Origin: DATIXD01 sp035518875
GTDB lineage: Bacteria > Pseudomonadota > Gammaproteobacteria > Methylococcales > Methylococcaceae
Length of the DNA: 35,381 nt
Direction of reading: 5' to 3'
NCBI GenBank assembly: GCA_035518875.1
Contig: DATIXD010000016.1
Coordinates: 1-35,381, forward strand
Part shown: positions 9,049-17,580 of the stretch, one piece after another
Layout: each line of letters begins with the position of its first letter
Position numbering within the stretch: position 1 is the first letter of the stretch
The notes under the pieces: model-generated
Told to the model about the DNA's origin: nothing
The model's database searches: none
Seen by the model: only the letters and a program-made list of their open reading frames with translations
Made by a program: the position numbers and the translations under genes

Positions 9049-9663
9049 ATGAAACGAGGCACATTGTTTGTGGTGTCGGCGCCCTCGGGCGCTGGCAAGA
9101 CCAGTTTGGTCAGAGAGTTGCGGGCGCGGGTCGCGGGTTTCACCGTTTCGGTGTCCCATACCACCAGGGCGCAGCGTCCCGGCGAACAGCACGGGCAGGA
9201 TTATTTTTTCATAGAACGGGCCGAATTCGAGCGCATGGTCGCGGACAGCGCATTCCTTGAGTACGCTCGGGTATTTGACAATTACTACGGCACCGCGCGG
9301 GAAACGGTGGCGACCGCGCTGGCCGAAGGCAAGGATGTGATGCTGGAAATCGACTGGCAGGGCGCGCGCCAAATCAAGGCGCAGATTCCCGCTTGTCTGT
9401 CCATTTTCGTACTTCCACCTTCGCGCCAAACCCTGGCGCAGCGCTTGCACGGACGCGGCCAGGATGACTCGGAAACCATCGCCCGCAGGATGCGCGACGC
9501 CATATCGGAGATGTCGCATTACGCCGAATACGACTACCTGATCGTCAACGATGATTTCGAGACGGCGCTGGAAGAGATGTGCAGCATCGTCATCGCCAGT
9601 CGCCTTAAAACTGAGCGACAAGCCGAGACGTTGGGTAGGTTGATCCACAGCTTGCTGGAATGA
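9049..9663 (+). CDS. gmk: Guanylate kinase
   Basis: Phosphorylates GMP to GDP with ATP, an essential step in GTP/dGTP supply. 204 residues from the ATG at 9049 (E. coli enzyme 207). The P-loop SAPSGAGKTS is at about residues 10-19. The GMP-binding region shows SHTTRAQRPGEQHGQDYFF, with the Ser/Arg/Tyr pattern of the family, and LEIDWQGARQ follows. An upstream in-frame extension to 8806 has no similarity to Gmk and is rejected. rpoZ and spoT, which often follow gmk in gammaproteobacteria, are missing: the next gene is convergent. Confidence 0.95.
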   Translation: MKRGTLFVVSAPSGAGKTSLVRELRARVAGFTVSVSHTTRAQRPGEQHGQDYFFIERAEFERMVADSAFLEYARVFDNYYGTARETVATALAEGKDVMLEIDWQGARQIKAQIPACLSIFVLPPSRQTLAQRLHGRGQDDSETIARRMRDAISEMSHYAEYDYLIVNDDFETALEEMCSIVIASRLKTERQAETLGRLIHSLLE

Positions 9664-9778
9664 GCAAGGGAGCCTCAGTGTAGCGCCAGCGGAATGGAAG
9701 GCACCGAATCGCTGATCTCATCAATCCCGTTTCACTCCGCGTGACTTCCCACGAGCGCCCTTGCCACACGCCTCATCC

Positions 9779-10507
9779 TTAACTGGATTTGCGCGCCACC
9801 CAATCCGGCAGCCACATCTGCCCCAGCGACGTAAATATCATCACGGTGGAGGCCAAACTGTAGCCAATGCCGCCGATCATCGTTAGCCAGGCAAACCCTG
9901 GCCAGAATTTGGTCAGCCACCAGGACAAAATATCGAGGATCAGAAAGGCAAATGGCGTCGCGATCAAGATCAACTGCCAACGGGCAGGAAATTCCGCCAG
10001 CGCAAAAATCCAGCCGACAAACAGGAAGATGAAGGCAATTCCGAAAAGATGAATGTGCGATACCCGCGTCAGGAAGCCAATACTTGCGCCCTGGTCCACC
10101 TCAGCCACTTTCTGCACGATTTCGCGCTTGTGGAAATCGGGTAGGGCCGACTCACCACTGTGACAGGAGACGCAATACTGTTGTATCAACGGCTCGATCT
10201 TGGACCGCCACTGCAGGGCAGGTGCACCATCGCGCGCCCATTGGATGAGCTCAAAACGGACATCGTCCGGCGCCATGGCTTTCATCTGGCCGTTGAGCAT
10301 GGACTCCAGCTTGGAACCGGACCGATTCCCATAGTAGCTGTAAACAATGTCGTTGATGGATAGACCCGGCTTGCCATCGGCCATGCCGTGCGTAAGCATG
10401 ATTTGCGCTCCCGCCATCAGCAAACCCACACCGATCACCATCAGGAACCCTGTAAACAAAACCTTGTACTTCATGGGAAGTCGGGCGAGGGTCGTTACTT
10501 GTATCAT
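9779..10507 (-). CDS. Membrane protein with one CXXCH (haem c-type) motif
   Basis: 242 residues from the ATG at 10507 (a GAGG sequence lies 9 nt upstream). One N-terminal membrane segment (about 15-37) is followed by a periplasmic region of about 110 residues. This holds CVSCH at 112-116, the covalent haem-attachment motif of c-type cytochromes. Three further membrane segments follow (about 153-171, 177-196, 206-228). RVSHIHLFG at the start of the second segment supplies two His residues that could serve as haem ligands. No second CXXCH is present. From memory, proteins of this kind occur in methylotrophs and ammonia oxidisers, often with poor names, so I give no function beyond possible electron transfer. 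It follows the DUF2076 gene by 47 nt and probably shares its transcript. Confidence 0.8.
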   Translation of the reverse strand: MIQVTTLARLPMKYKVLFTGFLMVIGVGLLMAGAQIMLTHGMADGKPGLSINDIVYSYYGNRSGSKLESMLNGQMKAMAPDDVRFELIQWARDGAPALQWRSKIEPLIQQYCVSCHSGESALPDFHKREIVQKVAEVDQGASIGFLTRVSHIHLFGIAFIFLFVGWIFALAEFPARWQLILIATPFAFLILDILSWWLTKFWPGFAWLTMIGGIGYSLASTVMIFTSLGQMWLPDWVARKSS

Positions 10508-10554
10508 GTCAGTAAACCTCTTCAAAAAATTTGAGCGCGCAGACGGACATCCGG

Positions 10555-11223
10555 TCAAACCCAATCCGAATCGTCGCCATCGTCCGCAAGATCATCATCG
10601 TCCAGAAAACTAGAATCGGCATTGCCGGCCAGGAAGCCATTGCCGTTATCCTGTGATTGCCAGGCATCGCCCTGGCCTGAGTCGTAATAGTTATTGATGA
10701 CGGTTTGCTCCGACACCTGTTCCCCGGTCGGTTCGGTCCAAGAGGACAGGGGTCGGTGATGACCGAGAAGGTTTTCGATACCCTGGAACAGAAAGGAACC
10801 GGCGACCACGCCGGCCGCTGTCGTGGCCACGTTACCTAGAAAGCTCGAGGCTCCGCCGCCCGCTGCAGCGGCATGCGGCACGGTAGCGCGGGGAAGCTGA
10901 TATTCGCCGGCGCCCGGAACACCCGCCGGATTCTGCGAATTGCTCGAGTGGCTTGCCCAGGGGTTGTTCCCCTCGAGAAAGCCGCCCTTGCCCGCGGACT
11001 GTCCAGCTGGGAGCTGGCTTTGCAGTTGTGCGATTTGCGCCTTGGCACCGTTCAATGCCTGCTCCACCAACATCGCGCGCTGCACGAGCAGATAGGCGGC
11101 ATCCGGCTGTTCGGCCACAGCCTCGCGAATCAGGGCGTCGGCCTCAGGGTTCTTTTCGCTGATGCGCGCTTCGGTGAGTTGATTGAGAAAACGAGCCAAT
11201 TGTTCGCGTTCCTGTGGATTCAT
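10555..11223 (-). CDS. DUF2076 family protein
   Basis: 222 residues from the ATG at 11223, with AAGG about 6 nt upstream; the longer reading adds 12 unsupported residues. The N-terminal part (about 1-70) is helical and charged (MNPQEREQLARFL..., AAYLLVQRAMLVEQAL), the DUF2076 signature I recognise. A low-complexity Gly/Ser/Asn/Pro part follows. Then comes a short hydrophobic Gly/Ala-rich segment (VATTAAGVVAGSFLFQGIENLL). An acidic tail ends the protein (DDDDLADDGDDSDW). The function of the family is not known to me. The hydrophobic stretch could be a membrane association site. Likely first gene of a pair with the CXXCH membrane protein 47 nt downstream. Confidence 0.75.
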   Translation of the reverse strand: MNPQEREQLARFLNQLTEARISEKNPEADALIREAVAEQPDAAYLLVQRAMLVEQALNGAKAQIAQLQSQLPAGQSAGKGGFLEGNNPWASHSSNSQNPAGVPGAGEYQLPRATVPHAAAAGGGASSFLGNVATTAAGVVAGSFLFQGIENLLGHHRPLSSWTEPTGEQVSEQTVINNYYDSGQGDAWQSQDNGNGFLAGNADSSFLDDDDLADDGDDSDWV

Positions 11224-11321
11224 CTTTAACCTTGCAATTGCTAGACGGTTGTTAAACAACTAATCCTGTTTGGGCAAACTACCCGACGTGCGTCTTGGGC
11301 AGGCATTTCGAGCATCCACCA

Positions 11322-12860
11322 TCATTTCCCACAAACAAGTCTCCCGCCCCCCGCAAACAAGCGATAGGCCGGATTGTCGGTTTGCTCGCGGTAGGCAAAT
11401 CCCAGGGCGTCGAGAAACTCCCTGAATGCACGCCTTTCCGCCTTGGGCACCTGGATGCCCATCAACACCCTTCCGAACGCCGCACCGTGGTTGCGGTAAT
11501 GGAAAAGGCTGATGTTCCAGCGGCCGCCCATGGTCGACAGGAATTTCAACAGTGCGCCCGGCCGTTCGGGAAATTCAAAACTATACACGATTTCGTCGAG
11601 CAGGCTCGGCGGATGGCCGCCCACCATGTAGCGGATGTGCTCCACCGCCAGTTCGTTGCCGGTCATGTCGGTGACGGCAAAGCCTTCGGCCTTGAGTTGC
11701 TTGATGAGTGAGGCGCTATCTTGCCCGCCGTCGGCGATTTGCACGCCGACGAACACATGGGCACAGGCGGGGTCGAAGAAGCGGTAGTTGAACTCGGTGA
11801 TGCTGCGCCTGCCCAAGGAGCGACAGAAGTTCAGGAAACTGCCCGGTCTTTCCGGGATCGTCACCGCCAACAGCAGCTCCCGCTCTTCGCCGACTTCCGC
11901 GCGCTCCGCCACGTGACGGAGACGGTCGAAATTGATGTTGGCTCCGCTCTCGATGGCAATGAGGCACTGCTCCTCAAAGTTGTTGAGAACGGCATATTTT
12001 TTCAGGCCGGCAATGGCGAGCGCGCCGGCCGGTTCGGCGATCGAGCGGGTGTCGTCGAAAATGTCCTTGATCGCGGCGCAGATCTCGTCCGTACCGACCG
12101 TGATCACTTCGTCCACATATTGTTGGGCGATATGGAACGGCTCCTTGCCGACCTGTTTGACGGCGGCGCCGTCGGCGAATAGGCCGACTTGTTTCAACGC
12201 GACCCTGCGCCTGGCCATCAGCGCCTTGTTCAGACAATCCGCATCGTCCGGTTCGACGCCAATGATCTTGACCTCGGGGCGCACGAACTTGACATAGGTC
12301 GCGATTCCGGCAATCAGGCCGCCGCCGCCCACCGGAACGAAGATCGAGTGGATATCGCCCATTTGCTGGCGCAGTATCTCCATGGCGATCGTGCCCTGGC
12401 CGGCAATCACTTCCGGGTCGTCGTAGGGATGGATGAATGTCAGCTTCTGCTCGCGCGCCAGGGTCAAGGCATGCTCGCAGGCTTCATCGTAGGAATCGCC
12501 GTGGAGCACGGTTTCGCCGCCCAGACTCTGCACGGCGAGCACCTTGATCGCCGGGGTGGTGCAGGGCATGACGATCAGTGCGCGGATGCCGAACTGGCGT
12601 GCGGACAGTGCAACGCCCTGGGCGTGGTTGCCGGCCGAGGCGGCAATGACGCCAGCCTGGCGTACCGCCTCGCTGAGCGAGGCGATCTTGTTGTAAGCGC
12701 CGCGGAGCTTGAAGGAAAACACCGGCTGCAAATCCTCGCGCTTGACATAAACCGCATTGTTCAGGCGCTTGGACAGGCTGGGCGCGAAATCCAACGGCGT
12801 TTCCACCGCCACGTCGTAGACGCGGGCGCGCAGGATTCGCTCGACATATTTGTGAATCAT
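11322..12860 (-). CDS. ilvA: Threonine ammonia-lyase, biosynthetic
   Basis: PLP enzyme converting L-threonine to 2-oxobutanoate and ammonia, the committed step of isoleucine synthesis. 512 residues, as in E. coli IlvA (514). The catalytic domain has PLP Lys51 in FSFKLRGAYN and the phosphate-binding glycine loop PVGGGGLIAG. The C-terminal third holds two ACT-like regulatory domains; both show the ERPG pattern (IPERPGSFLNFC and FPERPGALLKFL). This is the allosteric form, normally inhibited by isoleucine and activated by valine. It diverges from rpiA across 124 nt, an arrangement shared with pseudomonads and relatives. The ATG at 12860 fits the family start (MIHKYVERIL). Confidence 0.95.
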   Translation of the reverse strand: MIHKYVERILRARVYDVAVETPLDFAPSLSKRLNNAVYVKREDLQPVFSFKLRGAYNKIASLSEAVRQAGVIAASAGNHAQGVALSARQFGIRALIVMPCTTPAIKVLAVQSLGGETVLHGDSYDEACEHALTLAREQKLTFIHPYDDPEVIAGQGTIAMEILRQQMGDIHSIFVPVGGGGLIAGIATYVKFVRPEVKIIGVEPDDADCLNKALMARRRVALKQVGLFADGAAVKQVGKEPFHIAQQYVDEVITVGTDEICAAIKDIFDDTRSIAEPAGALAIAGLKKYAVLNNFEEQCLIAIESGANINFDRLRHVAERAEVGEERELLLAVTIPERPGSFLNFCRSLGRRSITEFNYRFFDPACAHVFVGVQIADGGQDSASLIKQLKAEGFAVTDMTGNELAVEHIRYMVGGHPPSLLDEIVYSFEFPERPGALLKFLSTMGGRWNISLFHYRNHGAAFGRVLMGIQVPKAERRAFREFLDALGFAYREQTDNPAYRLFAGGGRLVCGK

Positions 12861-12921
12861 TCAATGTCTCAGGTGATAGCGCGAAGCTGAGCCGAAGGCC
12901 GGTTCGCGCGCGCTGAAGGGC

Positions 12922-12951
12922 ATGACAGACTCGGCGATCCCAGAGTATGAT
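12922..12951 (+). promoter_or_regulatory. Sigma-70-like promoter for rpiA
   Basis: ATGACA (12922-12927), an 18-nt spacer and TATGAT (12946-12951) match the -35 and -10 consensus at five of six positions each. Transcription would start near 12958, giving a leader of about 27 nt that carries the GGAG ribosome site of rpiA. Predicted from sequence only. Confidence 0.55.
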
Positions 12952-12984
12952 CCCATTATCTCAACCGTATGATGGAGCGCCAAA

Positions 12985-13641
12985 ATGACGCAAGACGAAC
13001 TGAAAAAGAAAGTCGCCGAAGCCGCCTTGAACTATGCAAAAGGCGTTTCGATCGTAGGCATAGGTACGGGTTCGACCGTTAACCATTTTATTGATTTGCT
13101 GGCCGATCTCAAAGCCGACATCGAAGCTGCGGTTTCCAGCTCTGAGATGAGCACGGCCCGACTGAAGAAAATCGGCATCCCGGTCATCGATCTGAACGCG
13201 GCGGGCGGGTTGGATGTGTATATCGACGGCGCGGACGAGGTCAACGCCCATCTGCAGATGATCAAGGGCGGCGGCGGTGCGCTGACGCGGGAAAAAATCA
13301 TCGCCGGCGCCAGCCGCAAATTCGTCTGCATCGTCGACGAGACCAAGTACGTGGACGTGCTGGGGCGATTCCCCCTGCCGGTCGAAGTCATCCCGATGGC
13401 TCGCAGCTTCGTCGCCCGGGAAATGGTGAAATTGGGCGGTCAGCCACAATGGCGCGAAGGTTACGTCACCGACAACGGATGCCAGATTCTCGACGTCTAC
13501 AATCTTGAAATTCTCAATCCGCCCCAGCTGGAGGGTGAGATCAACAACATCCCCGGCGTCGTCACCGTCGGCATCTTTGCCTTGAGACCGGCCGATGTGG
13601 TTTTGCTGGGCTCGGAGGAAGGAATCAGGACGTTGAAATGA
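12985..13641 (+). CDS. rpiA: Ribose-5-phosphate isomerase A
   Basis: Interconverts ribose 5-phosphate and ribulose 5-phosphate in the pentose phosphate pathway (and the ribulose monophosphate cycle, if the host uses it). 218 residues, the standard length. The phosphate-binding loop GIGTGSTV is near residue 27, and the catalytic DGADEV and KGGGGALTREK motifs are near residues 80-100. A GGAG ribosome site lies 8 nt before the ATG. It is transcribed divergently from ilvA and convergently with the oxidoreductase at 13661, with only 19 nt between the stops. Confidence 0.96.
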   Translation: MTQDELKKKVAEAALNYAKGVSIVGIGTGSTVNHFIDLLADLKADIEAAVSSSEMSTARLKKIGIPVIDLNAAGGLDVYIDGADEVNAHLQMIKGGGGALTREKIIAGASRKFVCIVDETKYVDVLGRFPLPVEVIPMARSFVAREMVKLGGQPQWREGYVTDNGCQILDVYNLEILNPPQLEGEINNIPGVVTVGIFALRPADVVLLGSEEGIRTLK

Positions 13642-13643
13642 AA

Positions 13644-13659
13644 GGGCAGATCACTGCCC
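13644..13659. terminator. Hairpin filling the rpiA/oxidoreductase convergent gap
   Basis: GGGCAG, loop ATCA, CTGCCC: a perfect 6-bp stem occupying nearly all of the 19 nt between two convergent stop codons. On the minus strand it is followed by TTTCATTTC, mildly T-rich. A shared bidirectional terminator is plausible. Confidence 0.45.
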
Positions 13660-13660
13660 A

Positions 13661-14656
13661 CTATCCCGTTTCCAGCACCACCTTGCCGGTCATGTGCCCC
13701 GCCTCAATCAGGTCATGCGCGGCAGCGGCTTCCTTCAACGGCAGGATCCGGCCGACGTGAATCTGCAGCCTGCCATCGTCGATCCAGTGGCCGCACTTAT
13801 TCAGGATGTCCACCTGATGATCCCTGGCCTCATGGAGATCGCGGAGCATGGGCGTGAGCATCAACTCGAAACCGATGCGCAGGTTGCGCATTCTCGCCTC
13901 CTTGAGCGAGGCATCCCCGATATCGAGCAAGGTGACGATGTCGCCGAAGTGCGCCGTGCATTCGATGCTGCGCTTGAACACCTCGGGCCCCACGGTGTCC
14001 AGCACGACATTGGCGCCTTTGCCCACCGTCAGATCATTGACGACCTGTACGAAATCATCGCTCCGATAGTCGATTGTGTCATCCGCGCCCCATCGTCTTG
14101 CCAGTGCCGCCTTTTCCTGCGAGCCCACCGTAGTCAAGACCTGCGCCCCCCTGAGTTTGGCCAACTGAATCGCCACATGGCCAACGCCGCCGGCCCCAGC
14201 GTGGATCAGTACCGTTTGCCCGGCCTGAAGGCGCGCCCGATCGTATAAGGCGCCCCAGGCCGTGATCAGCACCAATGGGGCTGCCGCAGCCGCCTCGAAG
14301 CTCAGCGACTTCGGCATGGGTGCGACCCAGCGCTCATCCAGCACGGTGTATTCGGCGTAGTTGCCCTGGTCGGCACCCAAGCCGCCGTGGCAAAACCAAA
14401 CCTTTTCGCCGGTCTTGAACCGTGTCACGGCTGCGCCGACTTCGACGACGATACCTGCGCCATCGCAGCCCAGCACGGCCGGCAGCGCGTTTTCGTAGAA
14501 CAGGCCGCGCTGGCGCAGCTTGGTATCGATCGGATTGACGCCGGCCGCCTTCAATTGCACCTTGATCTGGCTCGGCGTGGTGACGTGCGGTTCGGCGATG
14601 TCGTCCGCTTGCAATACGTCCGGCGCTCCCGGCCGGGTCATGAGTATGGCTTTCAT
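13661..14656 (-). CDS. Quinone oxidoreductase-like MDR family protein (NADPH-dependent)
   Basis: 331 residues from the ATG at 14656, which has a strong GGAGGAA ribosome site 4-5 nt upstream; the longer reading to 14782 is rejected. It is a medium-chain dehydrogenase/reductase. The N-terminal GroES-like domain begins MKAILMTRPGAPDVLQ. The nucleotide-binding Rossmann fold has AGAGGVGHVAIQLAKL (about 150-165). The Cys/His zinc ligands of alcohol dehydrogenases are not evident, which fits the zeta-crystallin/quinone oxidoreductase branch. The substrate cannot be told. It lies 59 nt after the NlpC/P60 gene on the same strand, so the two may share a transcript without a functional link. Confidence 0.85.
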   Translation of the reverse strand: MKAILMTRPGAPDVLQADDIAEPHVTTPSQIKVQLKAAGVNPIDTKLRQRGLFYENALPAVLGCDGAGIVVEVGAAVTRFKTGEKVWFCHGGLGADQGNYAEYTVLDERWVAPMPKSLSFEAAAAAPLVLITAWGALYDRARLQAGQTVLIHAGAGGVGHVAIQLAKLRGAQVLTTVGSQEKAALARRWGADDTIDYRSDDFVQVVNDLTVGKGANVVLDTVGPEVFKRSIECTAHFGDIVTLLDIGDASLKEARMRNLRIGFELMLTPMLRDLHEARDHQVDILNKCGHWIDDGRLQIHVGRILPLKEAAAAHDLIEAGHMTGKVVLETG

Positions 14657-14715
14657 TGGGTTCCTCCGAATGGTCGAGTTGTGAGCACTGGGGTTCGAAC
14701 GACCCGATGGCCGCA

Positions 14716-15318
14716 CTACTTGCCGCTTAGAAAACGATCCAGTAGCCCCGGCCTGCGGACGCCGATGAAGCGCTGCCACCAATAGGAACGGCCGAGGCTG
14801 GAGACTGTGACGCGCCCGGTCCGGCTGCTGGGGGCGTGAACGAAAGAATCGTTGCCGACATAAATCCCGACATGGGAAAACGGTTTGCCGCTAGTATTGA
14901 AGAAGATCAAGTCACCGGGACGGCGCTCCTGCTTGTCCACAGGCGGCAATGACGCGGCCATTTCGCGGGTGGTGCGCGGCAGGGAGACGCCGTGTTTTTC
15001 GTAGACATGCTTGACGAAGCCGCTGCAATCGAAACCTTCCGCAGGCGATGCCTTACCGTAACGGTAAGGGGTGCCCTGTAAGCTGAGGGCGTAATTGACG
15101 AGCTTGGTGTTGTCGGCGCCGCCAATGGGGGTTTTCTCGGGCATTCCGGCGCAGCCGGCCATCAGCAGCATGGCCGCCAGCAGAACGAGCCACGCAGAGC
15201 CGTTCAGCGAGACCGCGTCCATCGAGCGAAGCAAGCCGGCCGGACAACCCGACAGGAAAGCCGGTTTGCACGTGCAGGGCCCGCGGGGTGTGGCATAGGG
15301 ATATGCCGCACGGCACAT
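14716..15318 (-). CDS. NlpC/P60 family peptidoglycan endopeptidase, probable lipoprotein
   Basis: Cysteine peptidase of the NlpC/P60 (C40) type, expected to cleave murein stem peptides in the periplasm. Catalytic residues are visible: Cys98 in FDCSGF, His149 in SHVGIYVG and the polar third His161 (numbering from 15318). A lipobox LMAGC puts the lipidated Cys at residue 56. The start is a conflict. The ATG at 15318 has an excellent GGAGG 8 nt upstream but gives an unusually long n-region with several Cys before the hydrophobic core. The ATG at 15222 gives a normal-length lipoprotein signal (Cys24) but has no ribosome site. I report the longer form because of the ribosome site. Nearby genes: nspC ends 35 nt upstream. 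Confidence 0.82.
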   Translation of the reverse strand: MCRAAYPYATPRGPCTCKPAFLSGCPAGLLRSMDAVSLNGSAWLVLLAAMLLMAGCAGMPEKTPIGGADNTKLVNYALSLQGTPYRYGKASPAEGFDCSGFVKHVYEKHGVSLPRTTREMAASLPPVDKQERRPGDLIFFNTSGKPFSHVGIYVGNDSFVHAPSSRTGRVTVSSLGRSYWWQRFIGVRRPGLLDRFLSGK

Positions 15319-15353
15319 GCGAAACACCTCCGATTTAACATAGCGACTCCCGA

Positions 15354-16562
15354 TCAGGGCTTAGGATAATCCCTCACGTTCCTTGAATGATAATCGAGCG
15401 GGGCTTCGGCGTCAGCCGTCCATTGACTTGCATATCCCTCGTAGTCGTAGCTTTTCATCAGCCGCAGACCGTCCCGTCCGTCCCATGCGTAAATCGCCGG
15501 CAGATTATAGCCGTTGAAGCGGTTGGCCTTGATCAAGCTGTAAGCCCCCACATTTTGGAACGCCACCCGATCGCCCAGGACCAGGGGCCGCTCGAAGCGG
15601 TATTCGCCGAACACGTCGCCGGCGAGGCAGGTGCAACCCGCCAGGATCGCAACTTGGCCCTCACCCGGTTCATCCCAGGCCGGTTCGGGGCGAATCTGGT
15701 ATTCGAACGTTTCGGGATGATGATTGACCGCGGTGTCAAGGATGGCGACTAACTTGCCGTCGTTTTCAAACAAATCGATCACGCTGGCAACGAGATAACC
15801 CGCCTGGCCAACCAAAGCTTTGCCGGGCTCGAAATACACGTCCAAGTCCCAGCGTCGCCGCAAACCGCCGGCGACTTCGCATAAGCCCTGCAAGTCGGCT
15901 TCTGTTTCAAACAGGTAGCCGCCCCCCAGGTTGAGCCATTCCAATTCGGGGAGCCAATCCGCCAGGCTTTCCTCGATGCGCGCCACCGTCTTTTGCAACG
16001 GGTCGAAGGAGCGCGACGAAAACACGTTGTGAAAATGCAGGCCCCTCAGGCGGTTTCCCGGAAAATCGCCCTTCGCCAACACGCGCTCCAGCTCTTCCAG
16101 GGGGACGCCGAGCTTGGAGAACTCTCGGCAGGGATCGTAGCGGCGGTCATCGAGGAAGGAAAGCTTCGGATTGATGCGCAGTCCTGCGCTCGAGCCATTG
16201 CGAAGAAAAGGCAGGAACCGGCGGAACTGTCCCAACGAGTTGAAACCGATGAACCCGCACAGGGAGCCAATCTCGGACATTTCTTCCCGCCGCAGGCCCG
16301 GCGTGCTGATATGAAGCGAGCGGCCCCCGTCGCCGATCGTCGCGGCCAGCCGCGCCTCGAACAATGAGCTGACCGAAAAACCGTCGACCCACGGCTCCAG
16401 CAGCCCCAGCACCGACTCGAACGGAAACGATTTGATCGAGTAAAGGATCCTGCAGCCGCTGGCCGTCCTTGCGCGGTGCAGCAACCTCGCCGTTTCCAGG
16501 ATGCGGCTTTCGTCGTAAACAAAGGCGGGGGTGGCTGGCGGCAGTTCCTGAATGGGCGGCAT
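15354..16562 (-). CDS. nspC: Carboxynorspermidine decarboxylase-like protein
   Basis: Fold-type III PLP decarboxylase that converts carboxynorspermidine (or carboxyspermidine) to norspermidine (or spermidine) in the alternative polyamine pathway. 402 residues from the ATG at 16562. PLP Lys44 is in LYSIKSF; HFHNVF, NLGGGY, FEPGKALVG, the active-site Cys region CLAGDVFGEY and FQNVGAYS follow in family order. A GTG at 16604 would add 14 residues; neither start has a strong ribosome site. Its usual partner, carboxynorspermidine dehydrogenase, is not in the window. Diaminopimelate decarboxylase is the main alternative; the FGEY and HFHNVF motifs favour NspC. Confidence 0.85.
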   Translation of the reverse strand: MPPIQELPPATPAFVYDESRILETARLLHRARTASGCRILYSIKSFPFESVLGLLEPWVDGFSVSSLFEARLAATIGDGGRSLHISTPGLRREEMSEIGSLCGFIGFNSLGQFRRFLPFLRNGSSAGLRINPKLSFLDDRRYDPCREFSKLGVPLEELERVLAKGDFPGNRLRGLHFHNVFSSRSFDPLQKTVARIEESLADWLPELEWLNLGGGYLFETEADLQGLCEVAGGLRRRWDLDVYFEPGKALVGQAGYLVASVIDLFENDGKLVAILDTAVNHHPETFEYQIRPEPAWDEPGEGQVAILAGCTCLAGDVFGEYRFERPLVLGDRVAFQNVGAYSLIKANRFNGYNLPAIYAWDGRDGLRLMKSYDYEGYASQWTADAEAPLDYHSRNVRDYPKP

Positions 16563-16787
16563 GACGGCTGAAGGCGGATCAAAAGCGGATGCTCCGTGCT
16601 CCACACTATTTTACCCGAGCCCATGACCGGGATGAAAACCCGCTGCGGAGAAAACGCCAGCCATCTGCGACTTGCGTGGGTCGCACCCTATCGACAAACC
16701 CAATTCGGTGACCCACTGTATTTCACAGGGCGCCTCTCTTATGATGTCTACATCTTCGTAAGCGCCAAGAACCGCCAAAGAGGAGCC

Positions 16788-17537
16788 ATGTTTCCGATCC
16801 GCGATGTCAACCCCACCATACGCAAGCCCGTAGCGACGGTTACGCTTATCGCTCTCAACGTCGCCGCCTGGGTGTTGGCACAAGGGGCCGGGAGCGCTAT
16901 ACCCCTCGCCAAATCGCTGTGCCTGTACGGCCTGATTCCGGGTGAGCTCCTCGGCCCAGCGCCCATAGGCACCGTCATCCCCCTGAACGAAAACCTAGTC
17001 TGCGCTCTGGAGGAAGGTTCAGTCGTCACCTTGTTGACTCACATGTTCCTGCATGGCGGCTGGTTTCATCTAATCACCAACATGTGGTTCCTGTGGATAT
17101 TTGGCGATAACATCGAGGACGCAATGGGGCCGGCACGCTTTATCGCCTTCTACCTGTTATCCGGACTGGCCGCCGCGACCACGCAGATCATCACGGATCC
17201 CGGTGCCCTCATCCCGATGGTGGGCGCGTCCGGGGCTATCGGGGGCGTGCTCGGTGCTTATGCCCGCCTATATCCGCATGCCCGGATCGTCACGGTGATC
17301 TTCCTGGGCTTTTATGTGACCACCATAACCTTGCCCGCCATCGCCATGCTGGGGTATTGGTTCTTCATCCAGCTGGCCGGCGCGATGCCAGGCCTGCAAG
17401 GTGCGGGCGGGGTGGCGTTCTGGGCGCATATCGGGGGGTTCTTGGCCGGGCTCGTCTTAATCGGCCCGATGCATCGGCGGGACTACTACGCCGAACATCT
17501 GTCCCAAATACCGAAACCCATGCCGCAGGACCAGTAA
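16788..17537 (+). CDS. Rhomboid family intramembrane serine protease
   Basis: 249 residues from the ATG at 16788, which is immediately preceded by AGAGGAG; longer in-frame readings are rejected. Six membrane segments are expected. The Ser-His dyad is visible: Ser148 in GASGAIGG and His214 in FWAHIGGFLAG. The family marker HMFLHGGWFHLITNMWFLWIFG-type region spans about 85-106 (two His and an Asn that shape the oxyanion hole). Substrates are unknown. It is divergent from nspC across 225 nt and convergent with the lytic transglycosylase. Confidence 0.9.
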   Translation: MFPIRDVNPTIRKPVATVTLIALNVAAWVLAQGAGSAIPLAKSLCLYGLIPGELLGPAPIGTVIPLNENLVCALEEGSVVTLLTHMFLHGGWFHLITNMWFLWIFGDNIEDAMGPARFIAFYLLSGLAAATTQIITDPGALIPMVGASGAIGGVLGAYARLYPHARIVTVIFLGFYVTTITLPAIAMLGYWFFIQLAGAMPGLQGAGGVAFWAHIGGFLAGLVLIGPMHRRDYYAEHLSQIPKPMPQDQ

Positions 17538-17580
17538 CTGCCAGCGCGGCAAGTTGCTAGGTTACACTCGTCAACCGCAA

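Noticed and set aside
11248..11260. GTTGT-TAA-ACAAC palindrome upstream of the DUF2076 gene as an operator
   Set aside because: Short and AT-rich with no second copy noticed near another promoter; not enough to claim a regulator site.
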